Positions 33,877-42,427 are shown, counted from the stretch's first letter. The stretch: 64,000 bases of DNA from Acidobacteriota bacterium (GCA_016196065.1 JACPYL010000012.1:310001-374000), one strand, 5' to 3'. The notes: generated by a model not told the origin, from the letters alone. Program-made: numbers and translations.

Positions 33877-34839
33877 ATGAACATGAACATAAGGAAGAAT
33901 GCCGCTCTCGCGACTCTGATCCTCTCAACTTTTGTGTTATTCGGCCAAGCTTCCGCCGCGAATCCGCCGGCCAATGCCGAAGAACTTATTGCCCAACACC
34001 TTGATTCGATAGCGAGCGGGACGGTTCGTGCCGGACTCAAAACTCGTGTAGTGCAGGGACCAGTACGCTTCTCGATCCTGAACGGCGCATCCGGCTCTCT
34101 CGAGGGCAAGGCAGCAATCGTATCGGACGGCAAGAAATTCCAAGTCATGATGAAGCTGCAGAACAACGACTATCGCGGCGAACAGTTTGTCTACGACGGC
34201 GACAAGGACAAGGTGGCGCTCTCCACCGCGCAAAAGTCGCGCTCCAATTTGGGCAACTTCGTCTTCGTACAGAATGCCGTTCTTCAGGAGGGTCTGTTAG
34301 GGGGAGCGCTGACCACCAGCTGGCCGCTGTTGAAAATAGACGAACGCAAGCCGAAGCTGAGCTTTGGCGGCCTGAAGAAACTCGACGGACAGGAACTCTA
34401 CGATCTTCGCTATCGTCCCAAAAAGAACAGCGATTTGGAAATCCACCTTTACTTCGACCCTCAAACCTATCGTCACGTGGCAACGGTCTACAGCCTGAGC
34501 GTGACGCAGGGACTTGCTGGCGATACGCCGGTGGCTTCGGGTACGGGCTTACCGAACGCAGGGTCCGCTGCTGGAGGCAACTTTCCGGCCGGCGGAACGG
34601 CTGGCATTCCCTCGTCCACGGAAACCAACCAGGCGCGTCAGCAGCAGAACCGCTATCTCCTGAAAGAAAAATTTAGCGAATTTACGACCGTGGATGGCGT
34701 TACGTTGCCGACCCACTACGACATTCAGTTCACGCAGGAACTCCAGACCGGAAGTTCCACGTTGTCGGATTGGGATCTAAAGGGCCTCGATATAGCCAGT
34801 AACGTCACTGTGGACGCCCGTAACTTTGACGTGAAGTGA
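33877..34839 (+). CDS. Secreted hypothetical protein, possible LolA-like fold
   Basis: Protein of 320 residues with a signal peptide (ALATLILSTFVLFGQASA). It contains EELIAQHLDSIASGTVRAGL, KAAIVSDGKKFQVMMKLQNN, GLKKLDGQELYDLRYRPKKN and a C-terminal LKEKFSEFTTVDGVTLPTHY. The strand pattern and the phrase on a parameter being dependent on a reading of coefficients resemble outer-membrane lipoprotein-sorting (LolA/LolB-like) proteins that Acidobacteria have in many copies, but I cannot assign it surely. A Gly/Ala/Pro-rich stretch (about 215-250) interrupts the domain. Function unknown. Confidence 0.62.
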   Translation: MNMNIRKNAALATLILSTFVLFGQASAANPPANAEELIAQHLDSIASGTVRAGLKTRVVQGPVRFSILNGASGSLEGKAAIVSDGKKFQVMMKLQNNDYRGEQFVYDGDKDKVALSTAQKSRSNLGNFVFVQNAVLQEGLLGGALTTSWPLLKIDERKPKLSFGGLKKLDGQELYDLRYRPKKNSDLEIHLYFDPQTYRHVATVYSLSVTQGLAGDTPVASGTGLPNAGSAAGGNFPAGGTAGIPSSTETNQARQQQNRYLLKEKFSEFTTVDGVTLPTHYDIQFTQELQTGSSTLSDWDLKGLDIASNVTVDARNFDVK

Positions 34840-34942
34840 AGAAGGAGGGAGGTTCGTGAACAAGCGATTTCCTTCGAGTTAGTAAGACTCGGCTTGGCAA
34901 GACTGAGTTTCACGGCCCTCCCGGTGCTACACTTTTCTCACT

Positions 34943-35854
34943 ATGACCGAGCGTCGTTCGCGTGTCTGGCTTTGGCTGCTCTTCGGCGGCGGAGCTTTCT
35001 TTCTTTTCGTGGCAGCGGTGTTTACGCTGGTGTACCTGAGCTTCAATGGCCACGATGAAGAATCATCATTCGGCGGTTTTGGAGACAAGATTGGCGTCGT
35101 CGATCTGGATGGTGTGATCCTTTCGCCGAAGCTGGTGGTGTCCCAGCTCAAGAAGTTTGCCGACGATGATTCCATCAAAGCGATCATTCTTCATGTCAAC
35201 TCTCCGGGCGGAGGAGTGGCGGCGTCCGAAGAGATCTATCGCGAAGTGAAGCGCATTCACGACTCCAAGAAAAAGCGCATCGTGGCCTCCATCGAAACGG
35301 TCGGCGCGAGTGGCGCGTACTACGTATCCTCCGCGACCGACAAGATTTATGCCGACAAGGGAAGCATTGTCGGTTCCATCGGAGTGATTGCGCAGTGGGT
35401 GAATTATGGCGAACTGCTCCGCTGGGCCAAGCTCAAGAACATCACGCTGAAAGCCGGAGAGTTTAAGGACACCGGCAATCCCACCCGCGACATGACCCCC
35501 GCCGAGCAGGAATACATGCAGACCCTGATCGACAACATGCATACCCAGTTTATCCAGGCAGTCGCCGACGGCCGGAAGATGAAAGAGGCGGATATCCGCT
35601 TGATTGCAAACGGCAAAGTATGGACCGGAGAACAGGCGTTCCCGATGAAACTGGTCGATCAGATCGCTGATTTCGAGGATGCCGTGAAAGATACCGCCAA
35701 GTCCGTTGGAATCAAGGGAGAGCCGTCACTTGTCTGGCCTCCAAGGAACCGGCGATCGGGCCTCGACCTCATGTTTGGCGACGTTTCCGACTACTTGCCG
35801 ACCCGCGAAAAGCTGATGGAGCAGCAAATGGGCTTCTATTATCTGTGGAAATAG
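34943..35854 (+). CDS. sppA: Signal peptide peptidase SppA (S49)
   Basis: Membrane-anchored serine-lysine protease of 303 residues that degrades cleaved signal peptides. The N-terminal segment WLLFGGGAFFLFVAAVFTLV anchors it. The S49 core includes IGVVDLDGVILSPKLV, ILHVNSPGGGVAASEEIYRE, nucleophile Ser123 in ETVGASGAYYVSSATDKIYA, GSIVGSIGVI, and general-base Lys175 in EFKDTGNPTRDMTPAE. It is a short-form (36K type) enzyme. The next gene, HU/IHF-like, follows after 128 bases. Confidence 0.92.
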   Translation: MTERRSRVWLWLLFGGGAFFLFVAAVFTLVYLSFNGHDEESSFGGFGDKIGVVDLDGVILSPKLVVSQLKKFADDDSIKAIILHVNSPGGGVAASEEIYREVKRIHDSKKKRIVASIETVGASGAYYVSSATDKIYADKGSIVGSIGVIAQWVNYGELLRWAKLKNITLKAGEFKDTGNPTRDMTPAEQEYMQTLIDNMHTQFIQAVADGRKMKEADIRLIANGKVWTGEQAFPMKLVDQIADFEDAVKDTAKSVGIKGEPSLVWPPRNRRSGLDLMFGDVSDYLPTREKLMEQQMGFYYLWK

Positions 35855-35982
35855 GGTATTTCCCTGTCCACTTGCGCAGAACCCCTGAAATTTGAGAGAG
35901 TTATAGACGATGCCGCCCTCGATAGACCGGGGGGAAGAGAAGTTCGGCAGGGTGACCCTACCCCCAAGGGAGTAAAGAGACT

Positions 35983-36315
35983 ATGACAAAAGCGGACCTC
36001 ATCGAAGAAGTGTCCCGGCTCGCCGAACTGACGCGCAAAGACAGCGAAGTGATTGTAGAGACGATCTTTGACAGCATCGTCCGATCACTGCGCGTAGGCG
36101 ACAAGATCGAAATTCGCGGATTCGGCAGTTTTCGTACCCGCCAGCGTAAGCCTCGCGTGGGACGCAATCCCAAGACCGGCGATCGCGTGGAAGTTCCGGC
36201 GAAGAAGATTCCTTTCTTCAAGCCGAGCAAAGAATTAAAGGACCTGGTCAATCACAGTGCGCTCGCCGCCGCTGCCGCAAATCCGGCGCCGGTCGTTACG
36301 CCTCCAACCCAGTAG
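35983..36315 (+). CDS. HU/IHF-family DNA-binding protein
   Basis: Nucleoid protein of 110 residues. The 90-residue core is complete: MTKADLIEEVSRLAELTRKD, a signature GDKIEIRGFGSFRTRQRKPR with GRNPKTGD, and the proline of the DNA-binding arm. The C-terminal 20 residues (AAAAANPAPVVTPPTQ) are a flexible tail. Whether it is HU or IHF beta-like is not certain; RNPKTGDRVEVPAKKIPFFK leans to the IHF side. An AAGGGAG ribosome site lies upstream. DUF2461 follows 17 bases later and may be cotranscribed. Confidence 0.9.
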   Translation: MTKADLIEEVSRLAELTRKDSEVIVETIFDSIVRSLRVGDKIEIRGFGSFRTRQRKPRVGRNPKTGDRVEVPAKKIPFFKPSKELKDLVNHSALAAAAANPAPVVTPPTQ

Positions 36316-36332
36316 ATCGGACCGTCAGTACG

Positions 36333-37004
36333 ATGCGGCAGGCGTATTTCAATCCCAAGCTCTTTCAGTTTCTGGAACAGCTGCGCCGCAACAACCGGCG
36401 TACTTGGTTCCTGAAACACAAACCGGAATTCGAAGAACTCGGACGCCAGCCGAGCCTCCGCTTCATCACCGACCTGCAACTCCGGTTGCGCACCGTCAGC
36501 ACCTGGCTTGTCGCCGATCCCAAGCCCAACGGTGGATCCCTGTTTCGTGTGTATCGCGATGTCCGCTTCTCCAAGGATAAGAAGCCCTACAAGACTCATG
36601 TCGGCATGAATTTCTGGCATGCATCCGCGACTGAGGCCGTGCATGGGCCCGGCCTGTATCTGCATCTTGAACCGAAAGGGTGTTTTCTCGCGGGCGGTAT
36701 CTGGCAACCGGACCCGCGTTCGCTGGCGCGAATCCGCGATGCCATTGCGTGGCGGCCTGATGAGTGGCGCGCTGCCAAGCGTGGACTCAAGTTAGGTGGC
36801 GACACGTTCACTCGCCCGCCCCGCGGCTATTCCGCCGACCACGCACTCATAGAAGATCTCAAGCGCAAGGATTTCGTCGCCAGCATTGACTTCTCGCAAG
36901 CGCAGGTGTGTAGCGGAAAATTTCTGGAAGATTTTCTGCGCGCCGCGAAAAAGATGACGCCTCTACTGAAGTTCCTTTCCGAAGCCGTGCAACTCCGCTT
37001 CTAG
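36333..37004 (+). CDS. DUF2461 domain protein
   Basis: Conserved protein of 223 residues (TIGR02453 family) of unknown function, seen in many bacteria and fungi. Typical are YFNPKLFQFLEQLRRNNRRT with WFLKHKPEF, FRVYRDVRFSKDKKPYKTHV, GPGLYLHLEPKGCFLAGGIW and PRGYSADHALIEDLKRKDFV. The length fits the family. It begins 17 bases after the HU/IHF-like stop on the same strand. Confidence 0.88.
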   Translation: MRQAYFNPKLFQFLEQLRRNNRRTWFLKHKPEFEELGRQPSLRFITDLQLRLRTVSTWLVADPKPNGGSLFRVYRDVRFSKDKKPYKTHVGMNFWHASATEAVHGPGLYLHLEPKGCFLAGGIWQPDPRSLARIRDAIAWRPDEWRAAKRGLKLGGDTFTRPPRGYSADHALIEDLKRKDFVASIDFSQAQVCSGKFLEDFLRAAKKMTPLLKFLSEAVQLRF

Positions 37005-37034
37005 CCACACAATTTTGAAGCATCTTTGAATGTA

Positions 37035-37134
37035 GAGACGCGGCTTGCCGCGTCTCCGCCGGCAGCGGCATTGCCAAATGCCAAGAGAGAAAGAAGAGAG
37101 AGAAGAAAAGAGAGACGAGGCAAGCCTCGTCTCT
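37035..37134. repeat. Two GAGACG-type palindromes with a purine-rich spacer
   Basis: Palindrome 37035-37056 (arms GAGACGCGGC and GCCGCGTCTC, centre TT) and palindrome 37111-37134 (arms AGAGACGAGGC and GCCTCGTCTCT, centre AA). Between them lies a tract of almost pure A and G (about 37083-37115). Together with the repeat at 37186 they fill the gap after the DUF2461 gene. Confidence 0.75.
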
Positions 37135-37185
37135 ACCCGAGATTTCCCAGGCCACTTCGGTGCTGCGGTCGCCGCAGATTTGTTT

Positions 37186-37253
37186 TTGGGTGGCGCAGCG
37201 GTTTACCGCTGCGATCGCAGACATCTTTTATGCTGCGGCTTCAGCCGCTGAGG
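37186..37253. repeat. Intergenic repeat (copy B, inverted relative to 30630-30694)
   Basis: Contains GGCGCAGCGGTTTACCGCTG and ends CTTCAGCCGCTGAGG, the reverse complement of copy A apart from the middle third. The two copies are 6.5 kb apart. Confidence 0.75.
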
Positions 37254-37286
37254 TCATCGTCCCCGACCAAAATATTTCGACAAGTA

Positions 37287-38222
37287 CTAGCGGCCGCTCG
37301 CGCGTGCCCGAAGCGCCTGTTGCTGCAAGGCATCAATTTCCGGAATCGATTTGGATGGAGTAAACGTCCGGTCCGGAGGCTGTGTGCCCGATTCAATGGA
37401 TTTCATCATCAACTCCATCGCATCCCCGGCATTCGGCGGGATAAATACCGTCGCCGCCAGTGTGCCGCGGCGCACCCACTCCTGACCGGTTTTCGGAAGC
37501 CCGTCACAACCGAGGAAGGGTATCTTCTGCCAAAGCTCGGGCTGCTTGGCGAAGCATTCTTCAAAAGCCTTGCGCGCTCCCACCGCCATGGAATCATCCT
37601 GCGCGCACACGGCGACCATCTGATTGTCGCGCGACGTAGAAAGCCGCAGCCACGAACTGACGGCCTTATAGGCGCTCGCTTCAGTCCAGTGCGCTTTCAG
37701 GACGCGCAATTGCACGGTCTCAAGTTTCGTTTCCAGCGTGCCGAACAGCCGTTGCTTGGCAGCCGAGCTTTCACTCGGTCCCTGGACGTAGAGCACCATT
37801 CCGCCTCCCGGAGCCAGCGCCGAGAGCTGCCGCCCCTGGATGCGTCCCACTTCTTCGTGATCGGAGGTGAGCGCAAACACGGGGACCTGAAACTGGCGCC
37901 GCAGATCGGCAATGTAATCCGCGTCGCGGTTCAACACGACCCAGCCGATGCCCGCCGCCACCGCGGCGCGCGCAACCTGTGGAAGCGTGGTGGAACCCGC
38001 AGGTTCAAACAGGATCGCGTCGGGGCGAGGATTGGTAGAAGATTGAATCCGGTTCAGCAACTGCTGGCTCTGCACGATCCCGTCATTTCTCGCGTGGATG
38101 ATCTCGAGTTCGATCCCACGCTTGATTGCCGTCTGCTTGGCCGCCGACGCCTGTTCGACCTGGTAGTCGTTATCGTCGTTGGTCAGCGACAGCAGAAATC
38201 GCGCCTTCTTCATTGCGGACAC
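37287..38222 (-). CDS. Orphan substrate-binding protein of the sugar/LacI fold, no signal peptide
   Basis: Type I periplasmic-binding fold of 311 residues. FLLSLTNDDNDYQVEQASAA, DAILFEPAGSTTLPQVARAA, WVVLNRDADYIADLRRQF, FALTSDHEEVGRIQGRQLSA, MVAVCAQDDSMAVGARKAFE and GCDGLP are typical of ribose- and xylose-type binding proteins. The protein starts directly with MKKARFLLSL at the first strand, and there is neither a signal peptide nor a helix-turn-helix. No ABC permease or ATPase is adjacent. It may be a cytoplasmic sensor whose partner is elsewhere. Start ATG 38222 or 38213 (MKK). Confidence 0.78.
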   Translation of the reverse strand: MSAMKKARFLLSLTNDDNDYQVEQASAAKQTAIKRGIELEIIHARNDGIVQSQQLLNRIQSSTNPRPDAILFEPAGSTTLPQVARAAVAAGIGWVVLNRDADYIADLRRQFQVPVFALTSDHEEVGRIQGRQLSALAPGGGMVLYVQGPSESSAAKQRLFGTLETKLETVQLRVLKAHWTEASAYKAVSSWLRLSTSRDNQMVAVCAQDDSMAVGARKAFEECFAKQPELWQKIPFLGCDGLPKTGQEWVRRGTLAATVFIPPNAGDAMELMMKSIESGTQPPDRTFTPSKSIPEIDALQQQALRARASGR

Positions 38223-38390
38223 CTATGTTGCGTAATGGTAGCCCGAAGCGCAACCAGGTGCCTGTCACCAAAGTAACTGGAGTAGCACTAGGAGCCCCCC
38301 GGCAAGTCTGATCAGAGCGAGGCGGAGGATCGGGGTCCTCGCCCCTCACACGGAAGCGTCCTCGAAGTTCGTGCGACAATATATGCGTTC

Positions 38391-38466
38391 GGGCCCATAG
38401 CTCAACGGTTAGAGCAGCAGACTCATAATCTGTTGGTTCTAGGTTCAAATCCTAGTGGGCCCACCA
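38391..38466 (+). tRNA. tRNA with CAU anticodon, probably tRNA-Ile2 (lysidine)
   Basis: A 76-base cloverleaf including encoded CCA: acceptor GGGCCCA/TGGGCCC, D-arm GCTC...GAGC, anticodon stem CAGAC/... with loop CTCATAA, T-arm CTAGG TTCAAAT CCTAG. The anticodon is CAU, shared by Met, fMet and Ile2. C4-G69 and C5-G68, which the lysidine synthase TilS recognises, are present, and the sequence is close to E. coli ileX; the first pair is normal, so it is not initiator. Ile2 is therefore favoured over elongator Met. Confidence 0.9.
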
Positions 38467-38567
38467 GCGAAACTCCCTCCGGCGGGAAATCTGTTTTTGC
38501 AGGCTGACGAAATGCCACAGTGGGGGCCTTGCGTAATTTCACCTCTTTGCTCAGAACCCGCAAGGAT

Positions 38568-38603
38568 GGGTGCCCCGCCAAAGACGCGAGAAATGAGGCA
38601 CCC
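38568..38603. repeat. REP-like hairpin, GGGTGCC family
   Basis: GGGTGCCCCGCC, spacer, then GCGAGAAATGAGGCACCC: terminal GGGTGCC pairs with GGCACCC. The right half is shared with the element at 54334-54372 (GTGAGAAATGGGGCAACCC). It lies between the tRNA and a secreted ORF. Confidence 0.6.
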
Positions 38604-38680
38604 ACCGCTGTCTACGATGCCGCATGTGGCCCACTGGACAAAATCGTGGGCAAGGTGCGAAATTGGTCGGGAGGTGCTGT

Positions 38681-38875
38681 ATGCGCTTCGCACCCATATC
38701 GGGTTCTCTGGCGCTCTGGTTGATCGTTTCCTCCTCAGCGAGCGCACAGTCTTCAGCCAGTCAGCCAGCAACTCCATCTCAGCCAGCCTGCCGGGCCTAC
38801 GCTTTCGTGCAGGAGGCGGACCCACAGCAGTGGATGTCACACTTACGCCACTCCGGTCGTGATCCCGGACGCTGA
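38681..38875 (+). CDS. Short secreted ORF, possibly the shifted start of the next gene
   Basis: ORF of 64 residues starting ATG after a strong GGGAGG site five bases upstream. It encodes a clear signal peptide (MRFAPISGSLALWLIVSSSA, cleavage near SAQ) and then SSASQPATPSQPACRAYAFV before ending at 38875. The next ORF begins in a different frame at 38859 and has no signal peptide. The simplest reading is one secreted protein split by a frameshift around 38800-38875, but a genuine short peptide is possible. No family recognised. Confidence 0.45.
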   Translation: MRFAPISGSLALWLIVSSSASAQSSASQPATPSQPACRAYAFVQEADPQQWMSHLRHSGRDPGR

Positions 38876-39557
38876 AATTATGCAGTCAGATTATCGGAAG
38901 CTGGAGGCGCTGGATTTCCCTGCAAAAATAACGCCTTGGCGAGATCGGCTGGGCCGCGGCCAATACAACAGCTATCTGGCTGCCTGGCGCGACAATTATA
39001 AGAGCCATTGGCAAGGTCTAAGTGCCCAAGAAAAAAAACTCTGGACGCGGCGACTTTATTGGCTAAGACGGCCACAATTCGAGTTTGTGCCTGTTTCCGA
39101 CGATGATGCGAAGCGAGCGGAAAAATACGTCGCCAAGCATGCTCATGAGTTTCCCGGCATTTGCTCGGACCAGGCAAAAGCGACTTACATTCTGGAGATT
39201 GCCCGAATCGTCTTTTCTCTCGAAGGGCTAGTAGCTTCGAAGCCGGCAGCTCCGAAGCTCATCGAAGTGCAAGAATGGCGGGATCGGGGCGCATACGATC
39301 CGCAGGGTGGTCCGCCAGAAGAAAGCTATAGCCGCGAGCACCGAGGTGAACCCTCTTCTCCCAGCGGAGCGCCGCATGTCGGGTTTACTTGTGTGTACCT
39401 TTACAAACTGGCACATCCCATTGAGAAGGTGCGCCATCCCCGGGGAGACCCCGACTACTATTATTGCCCGTATGGATTTAGGTTTGGCCCTCCGCTTACC
39501 GAAATGATGCGATTTGTGTCGCGATCGACTGGTCCTCAGAGCGGCCTGTTTAAGTGA
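38859..39557 (+). CDS. Hypothetical protein
   Basis: ORF of 232 residues starting at GTG 38859 (an ATG follows at 38880). It is rich in charged and aromatic residues (WRDRLGRGQYNSYLAAWRDN, LSAQEKKLWTRRLYWLRRPQ, HEFPGICSDQAKATYILEIA) and shows no motif I know. The C-terminal part (VGFTCVYLYKLAHPIEKVRH, DYYYCPYGFRFGP) has two cysteines. It overlaps the upstream signal-peptide ORF by 17 bases in another frame, so it may be its displaced continuation. It is followed immediately by another secreted hypothetical. Confidence 0.55.
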   Translation: MIPDAEIMQSDYRKLEALDFPAKITPWRDRLGRGQYNSYLAAWRDNYKSHWQGLSAQEKKLWTRRLYWLRRPQFEFVPVSDDDAKRAEKYVAKHAHEFPGICSDQAKATYILEIARIVFSLEGLVASKPAAPKLIEVQEWRDRGAYDPQGGPPEESYSREHRGEPSSPSGAPHVGFTCVYLYKLAHPIEKVRHPRGDPDYYYCPYGFRFGPPLTEMMRFVSRSTGPQSGLFK

Positions 39558-39560
39558 GCA

Positions 39561-40499
39561 GTGCTTGTCTGGGAGTCAATGAACAAAGGGCAGCGCAAGG
39601 CGCAGTTCATCTGCAGGTGGAGCATCACTCGAAGCCGTTGGATTTGTGAGTTTTCGCTGCTCGCTGCAGAGATCATGTTGGTGGCCGTTGTTGCCGGGGC
39701 ACAGGCAACGTCGATCACACTGGAACCTCCGAACGCAGCACCGGAATGCGCGCCCTGGGCGACAGGAAACCTTTCGCCGCTCCTGCGAACCTGCGAATAC
39801 GTGGCGTCCCTTCGGCGTTCTCTTCCTGATTTTGTCTGCGAACAGACTGCCGAGAGCGGCGGGCCAGAATACCCAACGGTGGTTATCCATGCACGGGTTT
39901 CCTACGAGGATGGACGCAATCAATACACTCATGTTGTGGTCGATGGTCCGTCCGGTTACGGCGAGAAGGTCGATGCCGTCGATTTGATGAGCCTGGTCAC
40001 GAACCGCAATTTCGGCGCCGAACTGATCGATCTGTTCCAGCCACCGTTCGCCGTTGACTTCAAGGTCCACAACGACGAGATGCTCAACTCGGTCCCTGCC
40101 TCGGTGTATCGATTTCATATTCCGGCGGCGAAGAACCAGTTCTGGACCATTGGAGACAACAAGACTACCTTGCATCCTTCGTATGAAGGCGAGTTGTACG
40201 TCGACCGGAATAGCGGACGCCCGCTACGAACCGTCGTGCGACTGACCGGTCTGCCAAGATCGTTCCAGATCAAGTCCGCAACCTTCGACACCAGCTACAA
40301 CGACGTGGACATCGCTGACCTAGGTGTGTTTTTGCTTCCCGCATATTCCGAGGTGAACCTATCGGTTCGCACTCCGCGGCATTTGCGTAGGGAGAACTCG
40401 GATTCGGCGTATCGTGTCCGCAATGTGGTGTGGTTTCACGACTGCAAGAAACTCGCAGGTAAGGCGCATTGCATTGGTTGCCTGGTTCCTCCCGAGTAG
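39561..40499 (+). CDS. Acidobacteria-type secreted hypothetical protein
   Basis: Protein of 312 residues (GTG 39561; ATG 39579 is an alternative). A membrane or signal segment (FSLLAAEIMLVAVVAGAQA) precedes a domain with SLRRSLPDFVCEQTAESGGP, ARVSYEDGRNQYTHVVVDGP, GAELIDLFQPPFAVDFKVHN, GELYVDRNSGRPLRTVVRLT and FLLPAYSEVNLSVRTPRH, then VRNVVWFHDCKKLAGKAHC. I know this pattern as a recurrent uncharacterised family in Acidobacteria genomes. It looks like an exported protein; the function is unknown. Confidence 0.65.
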   Translation: MLVWESMNKGQRKAQFICRWSITRSRWICEFSLLAAEIMLVAVVAGAQATSITLEPPNAAPECAPWATGNLSPLLRTCEYVASLRRSLPDFVCEQTAESGGPEYPTVVIHARVSYEDGRNQYTHVVVDGPSGYGEKVDAVDLMSLVTNRNFGAELIDLFQPPFAVDFKVHNDEMLNSVPASVYRFHIPAAKNQFWTIGDNKTTLHPSYEGELYVDRNSGRPLRTVVRLTGLPRSFQIKSATFDTSYNDVDIADLGVFLLPAYSEVNLSVRTPRHLRRENSDSAYRVRNVVWFHDCKKLAGKAHCIGCLVPPE

Positions 40500-40716
40500 C
40501 TTGCGGGTGGGCCAGGTGATCGCGATGAGTGGGGCACCCTCGAATGTATGGGCCACCCGCCGTGACAGCGTCTACTGACCTGACAATCTGCGAGGGTCCT
40601 TTGACGGGAGCAGGGTACTTTGCGATAGAATCTCTGGCGATCAGGGCCCCTCCCCTCCTGCGTACTCAGTTCCAATTCGTAACATTTTGACGTTGAAACA
40701 AACTCTAGGAGCTTCG
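40500..40716. other. Intergenic region with a fragment of the GGGGCACCC repeat
   Basis: Contains GTGGGGCACCCTCGAATGTA with TGGGCCACCCGCC (about 40530-40561), a member of the window's short GC-rich repeats. Nothing else recognisable; the promoter of the TIGR03803 gene probably lies in the right half. Confidence 0.4.
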
Positions 40717-42360
40717 ATGCCACTTCTTGCCAGCTTGGGGAAATTTGAAAGCGGAATCTGGAAGCGTTTCTTAGCAGTCGCTGGTGCCACACTCCTCACG
40801 GTCGCCGGACTCAGCGCCGGATGCGCCACCGCGCACGCGCAAACCTACACCGATCTGCATGATTTCAGTATTGCGGAAGGGTTCAATCCGCAGCAGCCAG
40901 GCGTGTTGGCGCAGGGGCGGGATGGAAACCTCTACGGAACGGTGAATTACGGGGGAACGGGAGCCTGCGGAATGGTCTTCAAGATGACTCCGTCAGGCAC
41001 TCTGACGCCTATCTACAATTTTGACGGAAATGGGAAATTCGGATGCGATCCTTGGAGCGGTCTCACGCTCGGTACGGACGGCAATTTCTACGGATCAACG
41101 TATCTGGGAGGTGCCCATAGCCTCGGCACGTTGTTCAAGATCACACCGGCAGGAGTCCTCACAGTTCTTCATGAATTTGATGGAACCCAAAACGACTCCT
41201 CTCCCATCGCACCGCCCGTACAGGGCAAGAGTGGAGCATTCTACGGGGTAACGTCCGTGGGAGCGGCTTACTCCATTACTTCGGCCGGCAAGTACAAGGT
41301 CCTCAATCCTTTCATCTATGCGGTGCCCAATGTAGAGGTGCCTCTCTTGCTCGCCAATGATGGAAATTTCTACGGCGTGACCGTCGGTTCGGTTAACGAC
41401 AAGGGGACTGTCTTCCGAATGTCTGCGAGCGGAGCGGTAAAAATCCTGTATCACTTTGACGGCACGCACGGCAACACTCCCCGGGGACAACTCGCACAAG
41501 GCGCGGATGGCCTTCTGTATGGAGCAACGCAGGGTGGCGGCGCGCACGCTTTCGGTGTCGCCTTCAAAATGACCCTCAAGGGCAGTATCTCCGTGCTCCA
41601 CGATTTCCAGTATCCCCCGGAAGGTGCGGGGCAAGTCGCCGGCTTCGTTTCCGGCAGCGATGGCAAGTTCTACAGCGCTTCTTCAGGGGGCGGAGCCGTC
41701 GCCGGCACGTTGTATCAGATCACCAAGACCGGCGCTTTTGCCACTCTGTATAACTTCGACAACACCCACGGCGCCACTCCGTACGCAAACCCGATGCAGC
41801 ATACGAATGGGACGATTTATGGCCTGGCCAATGCGGGCGGTGCGAACGGTAAAGGCGTCGCGTACAGCTTGAGCAATTCTCTGCCTCGCTTCGTCGCGTT
41901 GATGACGACGAGCGGTACGGCCGGCCAAACCGTGCAGATCCTGGGCACCGGACTTACGGGAACTACCAGCGTAAAGTTTGGTTCCGGGTCCGCCACCTTC
42001 AATGTTGTCTCCGACAGCTACATGACTGCCACTGTTCCCGCCAACGGAACATCCGGCAACGTAACCGTGGTCACGCCTGCCGGCACGCTCACCAGCAACA
42101 AGGCATACAAAATCGCGCCCGTGATCACCGGTTTTTCTCCGCCCAGCGGGCCGGTGGGCTCCCTCGTTACGATTACCGGCTCGGGGTTCATCGGCACAAC
42201 ACAAGTTAAGTTTGGCGGAGTAAAAGCAACCAGCTACACGGTGGATCCGTCGGGCGCCTCGATTACGGCAACGGTACCCGTGGGAGCCAAGACCGGCAAG
42301 ATCGCGATCAAAACCTCAGGCGGCAATGCCAGCAGCAAGACAACATTCACGGTCACATAG
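40717..42360 (+). CDS. Secreted TIGR03803 repeat protein with C-terminal IPT/TIG domains
   Basis: Exported protein of 547 residues. A signal peptide (FLAVAGATLLTVAGLSAGCA, cleaved near AHAQ) is followed by about eight repeats of roughly 50 residues of the form GxDGNLYGT...GGxxGxGxVFKMTPSGxLTxLYxFDG (for example QGRDGNLYGTVNYGG, GTLFKITPAGVLTVLHEFDG, GTVFRMSASGAVKILYHFDG), predicted as a propeller. Residues about 390-547 are two immunoglobulin-like IPT/TIG domains (GTAGQTVQILGTGLTGTTSV, GPVGSLVTITGSGFIGTTQV). ATG 40717 has an AGGAG site; a TTG at 40687 extends the frame. Probably a cell-surface protein. Confidence 0.82.
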   Translation: MPLLASLGKFESGIWKRFLAVAGATLLTVAGLSAGCATAHAQTYTDLHDFSIAEGFNPQQPGVLAQGRDGNLYGTVNYGGTGACGMVFKMTPSGTLTPIYNFDGNGKFGCDPWSGLTLGTDGNFYGSTYLGGAHSLGTLFKITPAGVLTVLHEFDGTQNDSSPIAPPVQGKSGAFYGVTSVGAAYSITSAGKYKVLNPFIYAVPNVEVPLLLANDGNFYGVTVGSVNDKGTVFRMSASGAVKILYHFDGTHGNTPRGQLAQGADGLLYGATQGGGAHAFGVAFKMTLKGSISVLHDFQYPPEGAGQVAGFVSGSDGKFYSASSGGGAVAGTLYQITKTGAFATLYNFDNTHGATPYANPMQHTNGTIYGLANAGGANGKGVAYSLSNSLPRFVALMTTSGTAGQTVQILGTGLTGTTSVKFGSGSATFNVVSDSYMTATVPANGTSGNVTVVTPAGTLTSNKAYKIAPVITGFSPPSGPVGSLVTITGSGFIGTTQVKFGGVKATSYTVDPSGASITATVPVGAKTGKIAIKTSGGNASSKTTFTVT

Positions 42361-42427
42361 CGGAACGGAAACGAGGCCGGAGCATCACTGATTGTGTTGC
42401 TCTGGCGTTATCAAACAACCTAACCGG

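Noticed and set aside
32789-33880. Plus-strand ORF of 363 codons
   Set aside because: Antisense to the hydantoinase B gene and without recognisable domain.
33709-33928. N-terminal extension of the hydantoinase B gene
   Set aside because: The extra 73 codons are Cys/Ser/Arg-rich and precede the conserved start of the family, so the ATG at 33709 was taken.
37026-38276. Plus-strand ORF of 416 codons
   Set aside because: Begins in repeats and is antisense to the substrate-binding protein gene.
38391-38466. tRNA-Met for the CAU anticodon
   Set aside because: C4-G69 and C5-G68 and overall likeness to ileX favour tRNA-Ile2, although Met cannot be fully excluded.
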